Source: Verrucomicrobiales bacterium (GTDB taxonomy: Bacteria > Verrucomicrobiota > Verrucomicrobiia > Limisphaerales > UBA9464). Taken from it: 6,019 nucleotides of DNA. Made by a program: the position numbers and the translations under genes. The stretch covers positions 1 through 6,019 of the forward strand of contig DLVS01000790.1 of NCBI GenBank assembly GCA_003445095.1, given 5' to 3'. The notes under the pieces were generated by a model. That model saw only the letters and a list, made by a program, of their open reading frames with translations. It had not been told where the DNA came from and searched no databases. Below are positions 4,558 to 6,019 of the stretch, piece after piece (the stretch's first letter is position 1; each line of letters starts with the position of its first letter).

Positions 4558-6019
4558 CGAGCCACAAGACCTCCCGACTCTCTCCCATAGGATTCTGCCT
4601 GATCCTCGCGGGCGCCATCGCCTTAATTGTGGCCATCTTTCACCGGGAACTGATCCAAAGCCTACGCGGTCCAGATCTGCTCATTTCGGAAGTAATGGCG
4701 GTGAACCGGTCAACGTTGGTTGATTCCGACGGCGACTTCTCCGATTGGATCGAGATATACAATCCGCATTTCCAGGCTCGTAACCTGGGCGGCTGGTTCC
4801 TGACCGACAATTTCCGCGAGCCGAGGCAATGGGAGTTTCCGCCGGTGGAGTTGGGGCCGGGAGGATTTCTGATTGTTTATGCGTCCGGCAAGAATCGCAC
4901 GAACCGGCTCGACGACCTCCACACCAACTTTCGGTTGAATCCGCGGGGCGAGTACTTGGCGCTCATCAAGCCAGATGGAAGGACGGTGGCTCACGAGTAC
5001 CTTCCCAAGTACCCACCGATGGACGGCGATTTGTCGTTTGGTCTCCGCGCTGGTTGGTTCTCACCCTTCGGTGACGCCGCGCCGACTCAAGAGATTCGCC
5101 AGTACGCCTACTTCGTCGCTCCGACGCCGGGCCGACCCAACGGAGTGGAGATGGCGGGCCGCGTGGCGGACACCAAGTTCAGCGCCCGCCGCGGATTCTT
5201 CTCCGAACCCGTGGAGGTGATCATCACCTCCGCCACACCAGACGCGGAGATTCTGTTCACGACCGATGGTTCGGTGCCTAAACCGGGACACGGCACCCGT
5301 TACGTAGAACCAATTCATATTCGTAAGACCACGACGCTCCGGGCAGCCGCTTTTAAGGAGAACTTTCGTCCCACGGACGTGGATACCCACACGTTTATCT
5401 TTCCGCGGCAAGTGGTCGGTCAAACCGGCGCGGGGTTTCCAGCAACGTGGGGTGAACGCGAGGGCGAACCCGTCGTCGCCGACTACGCCATGGATCCCGA
5501 GATCGCTCAAGATCCCCGATATCGAGAACGTCTGGACCAGAGTCTGGTCGCCATCCCCACTTTGTCGCTGGTGCTCGATCCCGCGGATCTTTTCAATCCT
5601 GCTACTGGAATCTATTCGAATCCCCTTGAAAGCGGTTCCGCGTGGGAGCGCCCTGCCTCTTTGGAACTCATCCTTCCCGATGGCACCAAAGGCGTTCACG
5701 TTAACTGTGGGGTGCGAATTCAAGGGGGCTGGAGCCGCCGCCCCGAGGAAAGCCCGAAGCATTCCTTTCGCCTCGAGTTTCGGGAACGCTACGGGGCTGC
5801 CTCCTTGAATTACCCGCTGTTCGGCCACGACGGGCCCAAACGACTCGAGTCGTTGGTGCTCCGCGCCGGTTGTAACAACAGTTGGCTACACTGGAGCGCG
5901 GAAGAGCGGCGCCGAGGGGAGCTTTTGCGCGACGAGTTCATGCGCGATTCCTATCGCGAACTCGGCCAGCCGTCTGCTCGGGGTGGATTCTTTCACCTCT
6001 ATCTCAACGGACTCTATTG
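4554..6019 (+). CDS. Membrane-anchored CotH kinase family protein with lamin-tail domain, 3'-truncated
   Basis: The frame runs without a stop from the ATG at 4554 (ATGA overlap with the VTC stop) to the window end, giving 488 complete codons. Residues 11-29 are a hydrophobic segment after a basic N-terminus, with no obvious cleavage site, so the rest is probably held outside the cytoplasm. Residues about 41-150 are a lamin-tail domain (LISEVMAVN, DWIEIYNP, LGGWFLTDN). Residues about 208-284 resemble the chitobiase/beta-hexosaminidase C-terminal module (ARRGFF, ILFTTDGSVP, LRAAAF). From about 333 a CotH domain begins: LVLDPADLF, TGIYSNPL, WERPASLEL, GVRIQGGWSR, KHSFRLEFRERYG, LRDEFMRD and LYLNGLY at the edge. 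CotH proteins of spores and fungi are atypical kinases that phosphorylate secreted proteins. The later part of the domain, with most catalytic residues, lies outside the window, so activity cannot be judged. Coupling to the VTC gene suggests a shared role. Confidence 0.9.
   Translation, partial: MTSHKTSRLSPIGFCLILAGAIALIVAIFHRELIQSLRGPDLLISEVMAVNRSTLVDSDGDFSDWIEIYNPHFQARNLGGWFLTDNFREPRQWEFPPVELGPGGFLIVYASGKNRTNRLDDLHTNFRLNPRGEYLALIKPDGRTVAHEYLPKYPPMDGDLSFGLRAGWFSPFGDAAPTQEIRQYAYFVAPTPGRPNGVEMAGRVADTKFSARRGFFSEPVEVIITSATPDAEILFTTDGSVPKPGHGTRYVEPIHIRKTTTLRAAAFKENFRPTDVDTHTFIFPRQVVGQTGAGFPATWGEREGEPVVADYAMDPEIAQDPRYRERLDQSLVAIPTLSLVLDPADLFNPATGIYSNPLESGSAWERPASLELILPDGTKGVHVNCGVRIQGGWSRRPEESPKHSFRLEFRERYGAASLNYPLFGHDGPKRLESLVLRAGCNNSWLHWSAEERRRGELLRDEFMRDSYRELGQPSARGGFFHLYLNGLY

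Noticed and set aside
5061..5828. Open frame of 255 codons on the minus strand
   Set aside because: It is antisense to the CotH gene, whose lamin-tail, chitobiase-C-like and CotH motifs are continuous through this stretch.
5898..5913. Possible second adapter trace, GGAAGAGC, near the right end
   Set aside because: Only eight bases match the adapter, they are internal, and they sit within a continuous CotH reading frame, so this is chance.

Overview
This is a 6.0 kb, moderately GC-rich fragment, most likely from a metagenomic or draft assembly of a Verrucomicrobiota-type (PVC superphylum) bacterium. That guess rests on the gene families: the tail of a Pirellula/Verrucomicrobium-type haem-binding domain joined to a glucose/sorbosone dehydrogenase, and a CotH protein with lamin-tail and chitobiase-C-like modules. 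All supported genes are on the + strand. Both ends are artificial. The first 13 bases match the end of the Illumina TruSeq adapter exactly, and the first and last genes run off the window.

Layout: (1) 14-1369 is the 3' part of a cytochrome c/PQQ-type glucose/sorbosone dehydrogenase gene. (2) 1370-1423 is a short spacer nearly filled by a nested inverted repeat. (3) 1424-2842 encodes an exported metal-dependent amidohydrolase-2 family protein, whose mature start is probably set by the Met codon at 1463. (4) 2843-3166 is a 324-bp intergenic region with three potential stem-loops in its first 120 bp and small repeats further on, but no convincing gene. (5) 3167-6019 is a tight three-gene cluster: a DUF4956 membrane protein, a VTC-domain (polyphosphate polymerase-like) protein 14 bp later, and a CotH-kinase-family protein overlapping the VTC stop codon by ATGA. 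The CotH gene is open at the right edge.

The first two genes look like periplasmic catabolic enzymes: one oxidises a sugar or aldose-like substrate and passes electrons to a haem domain, the other is a hydrolase, lyase or isomerase of unknown substrate. The DUF4956-VTC-CotH cluster is the most interesting part. It combines a membrane platform with a cytosolic conserved C-terminal domain, a cytosolic ATP-using polyphosphate polymerase fold, and a membrane-anchored extracytoplasmic protein-kinase-like protein. Tight spacing and translational overlap suggest one functional unit, perhaps for making phosphate polymers or modifying surface proteins with phosphate. The joint function is inference.
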